A DNA stretch of 64,000 nucleotides. Origin: Jaltomata sinuosa. Its lineage: Eukaryota > Streptophyta > Magnoliopsida > Solanales > Solanaceae. The position numbers and the translations under genes are program-made. Positions within the stretch are counted from its first letter, which is position 1. Each line of letters starts with the position of its first letter. Below are positions 49,095-61,187 of the stretch, in pieces. The notes beneath the pieces are model-generated. The model did no database searches, was not told the origin of the DNA, and was given only the letters and a program-made list of their open reading frames with translations. The stretch covers positions 2,666,001 to 2,730,000 of the forward strand of contig QJPP01000002.1 of the NCBI GenBank assembly GCA_003996215.1. The letters are read 5' to 3'.

Positions 49095-49830
49095 TAATAT
49101 TTTGTTTTGAAACTTCTCTTTCTCTTCCATTTTTGTTTGACGTATTCACTGATTAGAGACCAGAACAACTTCTTTCTTTTGACTAAGATTAGATTAATAG
49201 TTCTAATAATATTTTTGAGAAAGAAATGATATTAACTTTATAATTTTAAAAATTCATATATATTTCATTTTGACTGTTCAAAATTCAACCCCAGCTATGC
49301 AATTCAGACACGCATCTTTCCATCTTTTAGGTATATAAGAATTTATCAAACGACCCTCTTAAGGTCTTCTTTTAGTTTCAAAAACACTTTCTACTATATC
49401 CTTAAGCTGAAAGAGATCAACTTTGCTGATAACATTTTGCTTCATACTCACCTAAGGTATTGTAATATGTGCTTCTTTCTATAGTTTGTTGCTAAGAATC
49501 TTGGCATGATATAAGAACTAAAGGGTGCCAAAAAAAACAGATTTAGCACTGTTTTAAGGTGTTATTTTCTTAAGTTATTTACAAACTAGTTGCTTGCTTA
49601 TCATTTTAGGCATCTTTAAGTTAATGGGTAGGTTCAAATATTGGGGTTTATGAACTCCTTGCTTTGAAATGCTAAACTTCTTTTGGTAGTTCCCATGTAT
49701 TTATCACAAGGGTTCTCTTATTTACCTTCTTCTTTCTGACCATTTCTTTCCTGCTAAACAGTATATGAAAGTAGTGGTGATTTTATACTGTATTGTGGTA
49801 ATTTTCCTTTGTGTGTACAGACTTGTAATC

Positions 49831-52800
49831 ATGGCTAGGAAGATGCTGATTGATGGAGAGTTGAGCAAACCTGGTGAAGAAGAAGCGCACTATGACTTTG
49901 ATTTATTCGTAATAGGTGCTGGAAGTGGTGGGGTTCGAGCTAGTCGGTTTTCAGCCCAATATGGAGCTAAGGTATATAGTACTTCTGCAATTTGCTTATG
50001 ATTCATATTATTTCAATCTAATGTGACCAGCAGTTAGTTCGAAGCAATGGACCGGAGTCCTTGGGATCTATTTATTCAACTGTAGCTTTAAGGTCGCTTG
50101 AAAGGGATGAATTTCCATTAGCTTTCTTGATGGATATGACAAGTTGAGATATGCAGCAAAGCTAATAAAAGTTTGTTCCCAGTTTCATTTATTGTTCTTA
50201 GTGTCTTTGTGATCACATGAGGGGTGAATTTCCATTCACGTTGTTGAACAACAATGACAAGCTGGATTCGTACCTATGCCAAAATGACTTGTCCCCTTAT
50301 TTGTTGGTTGAGTGGTCTCTTCTAGACTGGTTAGACTGGATAATTAGTGTCCATTTTGTAAGTCGTGATTATTCTATCCAGCAGGTGATATTTTAAGCTT
50401 TTCTTTGCGGAACTCAATTTAACAGAGCTTTAAGACTAGAATGATCTAGTCATGGTCATGGACAAGTAGATGGTGAAACCATTATAATCAAATATTGATA
50501 AATATAGGCTATAGCATCTATAGGATCTTATTTCATTCTGATGGATTTATGTCTTGAGTACCATTAACTGAAGCAACTTTTAAGCAACATGCTTGATTAC
50601 AACTTTTGAGGTTTTTATTTTCTCTCTTTCTCAATTTCCTGCTGGGATATGTCATCACATTATGATGAAATGTGTTTCTGTTGTTCCTTGACTTGTTCTT
50701 ACCACTCTTATTTACTTATCTGCTATTAATCCTTGAAAAAGAACTCTTTCAGTTTTCCTTCACACAATAATTTGATATTGATTTTTGAAGGTTGCAATCT
50801 GTGAGCTTCCATTTGATCCTATCGGCTCTGAAGTTAGTGGGGGAGTTGGTGGAACGTAAGTTTATCATTATTTCGCTTATAACCTTTTCAGTTGCAGACT
50901 ATTTTTGTGTTTATGGTTTCACTTGTATTGGTTTATGACTACAATTGAAAATGGACTCTCTTGAAGTCCCATATGTAACCTGTCAAGAATAAAGATTGCT
51001 CTTCATTTAAAAAAAATATATCATGTGGTAGAAACATTTTTAGCAGTATGAGATTATACTATTTCCAGTATCATCTGTGCTTGTTTTTGAAATAAAAGAT
51101 AGTGGAACAGCTTATTGGCTTATTCTGCACAATAAAGCAAATTGCCTTATTCTGCACAATAAAGCAATATCCTATGCCACCATATGAACATTGAAGATGT
51201 TATCTGTGAGGTAAATAGAATTTTCTCTAGTCTTTACAACTTATACTAGTGATGTTGTTACTTCTAATTATGTGCGAGTAAGTTCTATGGAAGTGACTTT
51301 TCAGAGTTAACTTATGTATATACAAAGTTATTTATATGCAGGAAAAAACTAACTTTTTTATTTATAAATATATCTATATGTATGTCGGTCGTTAAGATTT
51401 TCTTCTCCTGTTCGATCGATGTTAAGTAATGAAGCTCTGTGATGATGAGTCCATTTCCCATCAGCTGCTAAGATTCATTGTCAAACGAAAGGAAAAATCG
51501 GCTGTCAAGTTCTTTAAGTTAGTCAATTGTTCTTGATAGTAAGACTTAAGTCCTTGTTTCATTTATGCAGGTGTGTTCTTCGTGGTTGTGTTCCTAAAAA
51601 GATTTTGGTTTATGGAGCAGCCTATGGGCCGGAGCTGGAGGTGAGACTTTACACCTACGAAATATTTTGGCTTTCAGAGCTATCTATTTCTATCGTACCG
51701 CCCTTGCCTTAGTTAGAGAACACAACAGTGAAGTGTAAGGATACGAGTAATTTGGTCCTTTGATGCTTTTGGGTGACCTGCAGGATGCAAGGAATTATGG
51801 ATGGGAAGTGAATGAGAGAGTCAATTTCAACTGGAAGAAGCTTTTGCATAAAAAGGTAGTTCAAACTTTTTTAGAACTGTAATTTTGTACATGAAGGACT
51901 GAGCCGCCGCCAACAACAACATACCCAGTATATTCCCACAATTGGGGTCTGGAGAGGGTGGGTGTACGCATACCTTACCGCTACCTTTGAACTGAGCCAG
52001 TACTCATCTAAAAATTCTATTCTAGAACTTGTCATTTCTCTGAGGAAGTACAATGGAAATAATTATGGAGAGTTTGATCTCATATAGACAAGAAATTTAA
52101 AAAGTTTATTTTGATTGAAGCATCAACATCTTATAAATCAAAAAAAATTCTATAAATCAAAAAAATTGAAGCATCAACATCTAATGGCAAGTGAAACACA
52201 GAGTTAGATAGCTTTTATACAGTATTCACTGTGGTATCTAATCTGTGGATGCCTTCTCAAACTTATATCTTCTACACGCAGAAACAGAAATGTACACCTT
52301 TTCACTAGCCCCTATGTTTTTCCTCTGACACTTTGTAAGTTTGTTTGGATGGTTGTTACCCATGGTATTGTATTGTATCATTACTATCAATACCATATTT
52401 GTTTTGATTGTTTCTTAAAACATATTGTATGGTATGGTTTGATTCCATGGTTAGGTAACCATGAAAACCCCTATTTTATGTAACCACTGATTTGGTGGGA
52501 TCGCGTCGTTACCTTATATTTTTTTCTCATTTCACCTTTACTTATTATTTAATAATCCTATTTTATCCTTTATCCTACCTTTTTATAGTAGCCCTACCCT
52601 GTAACCTACTTTTCTAGTAGGTTTATCCTTCAAATTATTGATGTGTGAGATTATGTAACGACAGGAAACGATACAATCTATTCAAACGTTGTATTCATTA
52701 AAACAATACAACATAATACAATACAATACGATACATTATGAAACATTACGTAACAACCATCCAAACAGAGTGTCGAGTGATAATTTAAATTCAAAGATAC

Positions 52801-55800
52801 AAATTTTGCTAATGCTGTGTTTCAAACTTGCAGACTGAGGAGATCGTACGGTTAAATGGGATCTACAAGAGGCTACTTTCAAATGCAGGAGTTAAACTCT
52901 TTGAAGGTGAGGGAAGGGTAGTAGGTCCAAATGAAGTTGAGTTAATTCAACTGGATGGCACCAAGATAAGCTATTCAGCAAAGCACATTCTAATTGCAAC
53001 TGGTAGTAGGGCTGATCGTCCAGGAATTCCAGGACAGGTGAATCAGATTCATCTAAACATCATAATTATTGTAACAACCTGGTTAAATAGAATTTAAATT
53101 TCCGGATCTTTGCTTCCTGTTGTGTTCATTACATCGATGAAGAACTTGAATCTAGAATCTGTGTGTGAGATTCAGTTGGAAGTTTAACAATGTGATTGAT
53201 GATTATCTTGCTCCCTCCCCGGGCCCCTTTCTCCCTGGTTTCTCTTCCATCTGTTTCTTTTAAAAAATCAGCATTTCTCTTATATATTTTCTCTTTGCTG
53301 ATCGTATAATCTTGTCCCCTTCTTTTCCTTTGGTTATCTGGTTGCATCTCATGTTCTTTTCTCTGTCTTTTACTTTTTCCTTTCTTAATTGGTTACCTTA
53401 TGTTGTGCAAATAGGAGCTAGCCATAACTTCAGATGAAGCCTTGAGCTTGGAAGAGTTACCAAAGCGTGCTGTGATACTTGGTGGAGGGTTTGTACATTT
53501 CCATATCTTTGTTTTCTTGAGTTCATTTCCATTGATGAATTAGGGCGTGAACTAGGTTTTTTTACTTCCATTGTCACAGGTACATTGCTGTTGAGTTTGC
53601 TTCAATATGGCGAGGAATGGGTGTAACAGTGGATCTATGTTTCAGAAAGGAACTCCCACTGAGGTGAAAATATGTCTTATTATACATTATCTTTATTATA
53701 TTTTGCTAAAGAGGGAAGTGGTTTCTTGTCAAAGTGAGACACTACAATTCACCTTAAATCAAATAAAGAAGGTCTAGTTTCCCACGTAGTTAGTCTGTCA
53801 AACCAACTATTCTCTTCTCAAAGTAATAGTCTTTTCAGCAGGCTCCGCTCACTGCTCTAGAATTATGTAAATCAAAATTAAAAGAAAGTGATATGCTAGT
53901 GGATCACTGTAAGACATAAAGACTGGTGATTTCTAGTGGTTGTAAGTTTGTGACACCTCATGTGACATTATTATGTTACCAAAATGAAATTGCAGAGGTT
54001 TTGATGATGAAATGCGAGCTGTAGTTGCAAGAAATCTAGAAGGCAGAGGAATCACTATGCATCCTTGCACGACATTGACTAAGGTACTTCATTTCCCATA
54101 GCTGTATGGAGACTGAACACTTGTTTTTTTAGGTATAGTTCCACACAGGGAATTATTGATTTTCCCCATTTACCTAAGGTTTTAGTCTTCACCAATTACA
54201 GTTTGATATGACTGGAATGAAGTAAAAGAGAAATTAAATCATCTTCTTTATCCAGTTATCCAGTTTGAAAGGGACTGGAAAAAACAGGTAGTTTGGTTTG
54301 ATTGGTTATCCTGCACCACCTATCCTCTAACTACCACCCCCCCCCCCCCCCCCAAAAAAAAAAAGTAGGTGTTGTCTGTCCTCCTATGTTATGTTCTTCT
54401 ACTCCATTTACCCAAAGAAAACATAGTTTTACTGTTGATTATCTGTGCTATGCCTTTATTGCATATTTCGAGTAATTGCATTTACATATTTGCTACTTCT
54501 AACTGCAATCTAATATCTCAGCTTGAAAAAGCAGAAGGTGGCATCAAAGTGCACACAGACCATGGTGAAGTGATATTGGCGGATGTTGTGCTCTTTGCAA
54601 CTGGTAAGTTTACATCATGTATATAGTCAATAGAGAGACTGAAGTCAGGTGACCAAGTCCACTGTGTTGGTCAAAAAAAATAATTTGCGGTCCAATATCT
54701 TCTCCGTAATCCTCATCAGTTAAACTCACATTTGGAAATTAGGTTCACCACTACCATAAAAAATAAAAGTGATTCACTGCCATAGTTATCTCCGGTTTGA
54801 TTGAAATTTCACATGACATATTACCCAATATTTGACATGAATTCTGGAAGATATTTGCCTTTTGTGCAGAATAAAGCGTCAACAATGACATATAATGACA
54901 TTGCCTGTAAACATTGTTAATCCGGTTGTTTAAACTTGCAGTCCAATACAACTAGAAGTTCCTCCTATTCTTCTCTCCCCTTTCTATATTTATCTCTGTT
55001 GCCAAGACTAATTAGTGAACCATTTTCTAATTACTTCAGTGCTTTTGTGTCTCTTAACCAGCAACACCTTTTTTTTTTTTTTTGAAATTCCATATCTTTG
55101 TTGGAGTCGTCTTAAACAGCTCAATACTATGTATCTGCAGGTCGTCTCCCTAACACAAAAAGGTTGAATCTGGATGCTGTTGGTGTCGAGCTTGACAATA
55201 TGAAAGCAGTGAAGGTTAGTAGCACGTGCTTTATCCTATTATTTGAGTTTCTTGATTTATCTACTTCATGAAAATCGTTAAAATGACGATTGTTGGTGCA
55301 TTGTGGGTTTTCTTAGATTGGCCCACATCTTCTTTACAAATGTGATGCTGTATTGAGCTATAAACTTGAACGTTAATTTTCTTTCGAAAATTTTGATGGC
55401 GTAAGGTCATCTATTGAATGGATTATGATGAATGAGATATGTTGAGGCAGTTGCAGGACTGTAGTCTGTAGAGTTAACTGGGTATAAAATATGTGGTGTC
55501 TAGTGTGGGTGGTTTATTAAGCTGTGGGGGGGGGGGGGGGTTACTCTAGATCTTGTATGTTAATATGAACCCCCTCCAGCCCGTCTGGCAGTCGATCACA
55601 CACATTAAATAGTCTAAAACAAGGGGAGAAGTTGTGTTGCGAGTCCTTAAATGCTACTTCCTATTTTTTCCAGTATATGAAATTCTAATTGTTGGTTTTC
55701 AGTGCTAGTCACTATGCATGGTTTATGTGGTTTCTTAATTTCTTGCTTCTAAATTGTTCTCAAAAAAATTCTTGCTTCTAAATTGTTCTATATTCAGTAC

Positions 55801-58800
55801 TAACTTAAGTTAACAATTGCCTTTTCTTTTTCTTATCAACAACAATTATTTTCTATAAAGAATAATTTCATTAAGGCTGTGTTGGATTTTGTTAGCTCTT
55901 TAGTTTAGGAAGAAGCTACAAATCCTTATTTTTGTGAGCTTAACTGATCTATCTTGTAACACTTGCATCTTCTTGATGCCTTTGAATGAATCTACTTACT
56001 TCGTCAAAAAAAAAAAAATCATTAAGGCTGTGGATTTTTTTTCATTATCTGAGCGGTATACTAAAAGAGAACTTGCACAAAAGAGAAAAGGAGTAGAGAA
56101 CTTGCAGAAAAGAAGAAAGGAGTAGAGAACTTGCACAAAACAGAAAAGGAGTAGAGAACTTAGCCCAAAAATGTGGTTTTTTAACAAATAACATCCAATC
56201 ATCTAACAAGAATTCCCACCAGTCTTCTCCAGATTCTCTTCTTCCTATCTCCTTCCAGCTATTCAGCAACTCCTTTGTGGTCTTTGGTACTACCCAACAC
56301 ACACCAAGAATACAAAAGAACATGTTCCACAGATTTGTAGTTGTTTTGCAATGAAGGAACAGATGCCCATTGAATTCTGCATCTTGCTCACACATAAAAC
56401 ACCTTGAGCAAATCTGCCAACCTCTTCTCTGTAAGGCTTCATGTGTTAGACAAGCTCTTCTGCACACCAACCAAGCAAAGCAGGAGACCTTTAGTGGTAG
56501 TTTTACTGATTACCAACTTCAAAGTGTAGCAACATGTAATTGACATCTTCAGCACGTTTTCACATGTACAAGAATACCCCCCTCCCTCTTACCACCACTT
56601 CCGACCAAGTAAAAAAACACACTCTCCTTGCATTTCACTAATTTTCTTGCTAGCATCATGTTTTAAACATGCTTATGTTTCATTCTATATTCAATGTTGC
56701 CCTTTAGTGATAATTAAACATGCTTATGTTTCATTCTATATTCAATGCTTATGCTTATGTTTAGCAAATTGCTGTAATTCCCAGCAAAGTAAAGATTTTT
56801 CATGCTATTGTCTTGAGAGAGACCCCCTCACGTTTGTTCCAGGTAGATGAGTACTCTCGCACCAATATACCAAGCATTTGGGCCATTGGTGATGTCACCA
56901 ATCGAATGAATCTTACTCCTGTTGCTTTGATGGAAGGAACCTGTTTTGCGGTAACTTTTACTTATGCTTTTCTTTTTTCCTGTGAATAAAATTATTTAGT
57001 TTTCCTTGACTTGAATTGTTGGATACTTGGATTCACTATGGTTGCTCTTGTTGTCATCTTCTGAAAGATAATTGCTTACTTATGTTGTGCTTCATGTCTG
57101 CAGAAAACTGTTTTTGGTGGAAAGCCTACCAAGCCTGACTACTCACATATCCCATGTGCTGTGTTTTGGTACCTCTTTGATATACCTTCTTGATTGCTTT
57201 TTTTCCCATTATTGTGACCTGTTTGTAACGCTTCATCTCAAATAGCTTGTCCTAGTCGTTACAGTGTAGGTCAGTTCTTAAATGACATCCTTTATTAGTA
57301 TAGTTCGAAACTAGTGGAATCAATTTGAGAAAGAAGATTTTTAATATACCTTCTTGATTGCTTATTTTCCCATTTTTGTGACCTGTTTGTAATGCTTCTC
57401 CCCAAATAACTTAGTCCTAGTCCTTTAGAAAGTGTAGGTCAGTTCCTAAATGACATCCTTTGTTAGTATAGTTCGAAACTAGTGGAATCAATTTGAGATA
57501 GATCTTCCAATATATAGTTGTTGGAGTTACCAAGTTTCTTTTAGGAAGTAAATAACTTTGACAACCATCAATAACGAGCTGACTCCTAGTGGAGAAAACA
57601 TGACACCAAAGAAATTGACTACTTGAATTCAATCTCATAGGACAGCTGATAGGAACATTTTGTAAAGTATTTTAGGACAGCAGCAGAAGGGGGTACTAAT
57701 CAGAAATCAAGTATGTTTAGACTGTCCCACATTGGCTGAGGGAATAGCAGGTAGTTTTACAGATGATTTTGGAGAATACTCACCTCCTGAGCTAGCTTTT
57801 GTGGTCGAGTTAGGCCTAAGATCCATTTTCCTGATATCATAACAAAATCAGACCAATCCCTGTTGTGTTTCCCAATGTTGAAACCCAAGTTATGTTATCC
57901 ACGCCCCAGCTGTCCAGTACCAAGCATTGATGGTGTTAAGAGTATCCCACATGGGTTGAGGAAATGAACTGTAGTTTCTTTATATCTTGGACAGCCCAAA
58001 GTCCATCTTCTTTACCAAGTTGATGTCAATTGATGAAAACTAGACAATGAAGTCGATGATTTTGAGAAGTGGGGGTGAATTCCTTTAGTGATACCAAATT
58101 ACCTAGAGAAGCAAATTGGCAATAAATACGATTAGTGTCAGTTACTTTAGCTCTGAAGTGTGGATGGATTTTTTTTAATCAGTTCTCATTTTTTTGTATC
58201 ATACTTTTGAAATTAATTGCTTCAATGTAGTAAGCCCTTACCTGGTAAAAAGTATTTCTTTGAGGTTAATCGCATGATTAGTATCTTGTTTGATAAATTT
58301 GGTTGAATGTATAACAAGTATCTTATTTTTGCTGGACAGCATCCCACCTCTCTCTGTTGTGGGGTTTAGCGAAGAACAGGCCATAGAACAAGTAAATGGA
58401 GAAGTTTCAGTTTACACATCAACATTCAATCCAATGAAGAACACCATTTCTGGGTACCCACCAAATTACTTTTTAATTTGTTGTCAGTAGGTTGCCCCTG
58501 AATGAGTACCCAATAAAGACCAACATAGTACAGCTAATTCTTCTTAACCTGGCTCGCAAATCCATTCAAGCTACACTTCATTGTTGGGGTGGCAACTAAT
58601 TCCCAACTTTCATACTGTAACAGACGAACAGAGAAGTCAGTAATGAAGCTTCTTGTTGATGCCAAGACAGATAAAGTTGTAGGGGCATCCATGTGCGGTC
58701 CAGATGCACCTGAAATCATGCAGGCATGTATTTTCTGCATCACTGTTTTGGATAATTTGCTTGTACACTTGCCTTTTCTATGTTTATGGTAGTTTTAACC

Positions 58801-60212
58801 TTTTATATTGGCTCTTCATGAGTGCCATGATGAGATTCTCAACTGTGAATGAAGTATTATGCCATGTAGTTGGTGTCATCTGAGTCTTAATGGCAGAATA
58901 TGACTGCTCCAACTAATTTTCAGCATACACCGAGGGTGGCATCCTTTTTGTTCCATAAAAGTGTTGACAGCTTCCATCATTAAGTGACCCTTAATCATTG
59001 TCTTTCTCTCATGAAATCCAATTTCCATTTTAAGTTTCATTGTTCACGCGTCTTTGCTGAATGTCTATTTCAATTTTTAAATGTTGTGCCCCACTGCCTT
59101 TGTCATCTTTGTAGTCAATTTTTTGTTGATATGCATTCCGTGTGTGACTTCATTCTTCTCCACATCCTTTTTGTCCCCGGGAGTGCCATCAGTGGCTTTC
59201 CCCACTTTGCTTCCTGACGCCAACCTCTATAACCCCATGGTTAGAGGTGGAAGGCCCTTAATATTAGATAATCCCTCAACTGTCTTTGTTCTTCCCTGCA
59301 ATTTTTACTTCCCAACATGCACAATTTGAGCGAAGCTTAGCTACCCCTTCCTCCAGCTATTGGCCCCAAATGGGAAACATAAAATCTTCAGCTGTTTTTC
59401 TCCCCAAGTTTTTTTTATCTTAATTTGAGTGAACTACCTGGATGACAGATGAGCTTTAAATTTTCATCCTTCGTGCCCCTCGTGAATTTCTTCCTTTTAC
59501 CATAATTCTAGGTGTTCTTATAATGGTCATGCTTGCTAAAATTTCTTTGTTTCCTCCAACAGGGCATTGCCGTTGCACTAAAGTGTGGAGCAACCAAGGA
59601 GCAGTTTGACAGTACAGTAAGTCTTATATTACTTCTACGATTTCTTTCTAAAAGACTAAAGATAATACTCAGAGAATTGTTGTTAGGAGAAACAGATTGA
59701 ATACTTGATTTCATAGAATCCGTCCAAGGCTAGAAGAGGGATATGCTTTTGTGAATAATACTTGTTACAACAACAACATACCCAATATAATCCCACTTAC
59801 AAAGTGGGGTCTGGGGAGGGTAGAGTGTACGCAGACTTTACCCTACCTTAGAGGTAGAGAGGTTGTTTCCTATAGACCCTCGGCTCAAGGGAAAAATAGT
59901 GAATAGTACTTGTTACCTTCTGAAAAAGAAAATAAAAATAATACTCCATAGAATGATTACTCTATAGGCTGAATCCTCAACTCCTCATTACTAAAGTATG
60001 GTGATATTGAAGAACTTGATATCGAGTTGTTTCTTGTTTTCTCTCTTCCCAGTTTTCTACTTTCTCTAACTGAGATATGTATCGTATTTCATTTGTTTTC
60101 CTTCTATTTATTACCCCAGGTCGGAATACACCCTTCTGCTGCAGAAGAGTTTGTGACCATGCGTTCAGAGTCTAGGCGCGTTTCTGCAAACAAACCAAAG
60201 ACAAACCTCTGA
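49831..60212 (+). CDS. GR: Glutathione reductase, cytosolic type, complete
   Basis: Sixteen coding exons: 49831-49971, 50791-50855, 51571-51640, 51784-51855, 52834-53037, 53415-53488, 53580-53663, 53996-54083, 54522-54603, 55141-55214, 56843-56950, 57104-57168, 58340-58453, 58624-58723, 59563-59616, 60120-60212. Sum 1,488 bp, 495 residues. The enzyme reduces glutathione disulfide with NADPH in the ascorbate-glutathione cycle. Visible: FAD site VIGAGSGGVRASR (about 28-39), redox disulfide GGTCVLRGCVPKK (Cys70, Cys75), NADPH site ILGGGYIAVEFASIWRGMG (about 204-222), second FAD motif IWAIGDVTNRMNLTPVA, dimer-interface domain, and C-terminal HPSAAEE with the catalytic His (about 469). There is no transit peptide; the short MARKMLIDGE N-terminus marks the cytosolic isoform, which in Arabidopsis is called GR1. 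Intron 14 seems to have a GC donor. The introns are crowded with repeats, including an antisense LINE remnant in intron 10. Confidence 0.96.
51100..51170. repeat. Short tandem duplication, about 29 bp unit
   Basis: CTTATTCTGCACAATAAAGC followed by AA occurs twice in a row, in a glutathione reductase intron. Confidence 0.8.
51905..51990 (-). mobile_element. TS-type SINE 3' fragment
   Basis: CAACAACAACATACCCAGTA, then CCCACAATTGGGGTCTGGAG and GGGTGTACGCA. In glutathione reductase intron 4. Confidence 0.72.
52338..52772. mobile_element. MITE of about 430 bp with 19-20 bp inverted ends
   Basis: Left TTTGTTTGGATGGTTGTTAC; right end in reverse CTCTGTTTGGATGGTTGTTAC. Subterminal ATTGTATTGTAT / ACAATACAATAC repeats also pair. 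In glutathione reductase intron 4; target duplication unclear. Confidence 0.78.
54337..54364. repeat. Poly-C then poly-A tract
   Basis: Seventeen C followed by eleven A in a glutathione reductase intron; a 15 G run also occurs at 55,526-55,540. Confidence 0.85.
56067..56165. repeat. Tandem repeat, about 29 bp unit, three copies
   Basis: AGAGAACTTGCACAAAAGAG then AAAAGGAGT occurs three times with small changes, next to the LINE remnant in glutathione reductase intron 10. Confidence 0.8.
56155..56470 (-). mobile_element. LINE remnant: reverse-transcriptase zinc-binding domain (zf-RVT)
   Basis: The minus-strand frame begins MVCRRACLTHEALQRRGWQI, then CSRCFMCEQDAEFNGHLFLHC. This is the zf-RVT domain that follows the reverse transcriptase of plant LINEs and RT-derived sequences: T-x-x-x-L-x-x-R, C-x-x-C, H-L-F-x-H-C. 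No reverse transcriptase or endonuclease is present nearby, so it is a dead fragment. It lies antisense in intron 10 of glutathione reductase. Confidence 0.85.
56660..56760. repeat. Direct repeat, about 50 bp unit, two copies
   Basis: AAACATGCTTATGTTTCATT then CTATATTCAATG occurs twice about 50 bp apart, in glutathione reductase intron 10. Confidence 0.8.
57178..57505. repeat. Tandem duplication of about 165 bp in glutathione reductase intron 12
   Basis: TATACCTTCTTGATTGCTT, TTGTGACCTGTTTGTAA and GTATAGTTCGAAACTAGTGG occur in the same order from about 57,180 and again from about 57,345. Confidence 0.88.
58724..59562 (+). other. Predicted GC-AG intron (glutathione reductase intron 14)
   Basis: Exon 14 ends GAAATCATGCAG and the intron begins GCATGT; the acceptor is CCAACAG. 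Joining gives PEIMQGIAVALKCGATK, which matches the family. Using the downstream GT at GCATGT would insert four bases and break the frame. Confidence 0.78.
59767..59895 (-). mobile_element. TS-type SINE 3' half
   Basis: CAACAACAACATACCCAATA, then AAGTGGGGTCTGGGGAGGGT, GTGTACGCAGACTTTACC and GAGGTAGAGAGGTTGTTTCC. In glutathione reductase intron 15. Confidence 0.75.
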
Positions 60213-60529
60213 AGATGCAAAGATGTGATGAACTATATACTACCACATAAAAGGGAGCTTTCAGGAGGAAAAAATAAAGAATTTTATGCAATATTTACAT
60301 TTATATATGTACACGAAAACGGAGTGACAAGATACTATACATCCCCTCTTCATAGTTTTAGCTACATGGTGCGATCTTTTTGGTTTTAAATATGTTTGAG
60401 GGCCAACAGAAAAATGCTGGCAATAGTAATATCTGCATGTTGAGTGAATTAGTTTTGGTTTTTGATAATTGTACTAGCAGCAAGTTTTAATTCTCAGTGA
60501 TTTGGTGATAATATTGTACTCCCCATTCT

Positions 60530-60640
60530 GAGCAGAGGGTCTTTCGGAAACAGACACTCTACCTCCACGAGGTAGGGATAAGGTCTGCGTACATTCTACC
60601 TGCTTTAGATCTCACTTGTGAGATTATGGGTATGTTGTTA
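60530..60640 (+). mobile_element. TS-type SINE 3' half
   Basis: GAGGGTCTTTCGGAAACAGA, CTCTACCTCCACGAGGTAGG, GGTCTGCGTACATTCTACC and GGTATGTTGTTATTG. Downstream of glutathione reductase. Confidence 0.72.
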
Positions 60641-60934
60641 TTGTACTCTCTAATTTCAAATTGTTTGTCTTAGTTTGATCGGCACAAAATTTAAAAAATA
60701 AAGAATTTGAATCGTGTGATCTTAAACTAAAGATGTGTTTAATGTATTAAAATTCCTATTGAATCTTATGGTTTTAAATATGTTAGGTAGAATGTTGGGT
60801 ATAAGGAGTAACCATCTAAAGAAAATGACATTGTTTTTGAAATACAACAAAGAAGAGAAGGGAGTGACATAATTTGCAGGTTTGGCATTGGTATCATCTT
60901 CGATTTTTATTTTACACATTCATATGCGTAACAT

Positions 60935-61045
60935 TATTACAACAACACAGTATAGTCCCAAAAGTAGGGTCCGGGGAGGGTAGAATGTACGTAGATCTTA
61001 TCCACTACATCGAGGAGGTAGAGAGGTTGTTTCCAGAAGACCCTT
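60935..61045 (-). mobile_element. TS-type SINE 3' half
   Basis: ACAACAACACAGTATAGTCC, AGTAGGGTCCGGGGAGGGTA and GAGGTAGAGAGGTTGTTTCC, in opposite orientation to the copy at 60.5 kb. The two form an imperfect inverted pair between the convergent genes. Confidence 0.72.
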
Positions 61046-61187
61046 TAATGTGTGACATTATTATGGGAATCAAATTTGTCAAAAAAAAAATCTCATTGTG
61101 AATCCTCTCAAATATTCATGTATACAATTTACCTCCGGTCTATCTACCATCAAAATAGGGATGAATATACAACTGCACATATCTCCA

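Noticed and set aside
49765..49830. Start of glutathione reductase at 49765
   Set aside because: The segment is the pyrimidine-rich end of a leader intron with a good AG acceptor at 49820; the family starts at MARKML. Reported only as a possibility.
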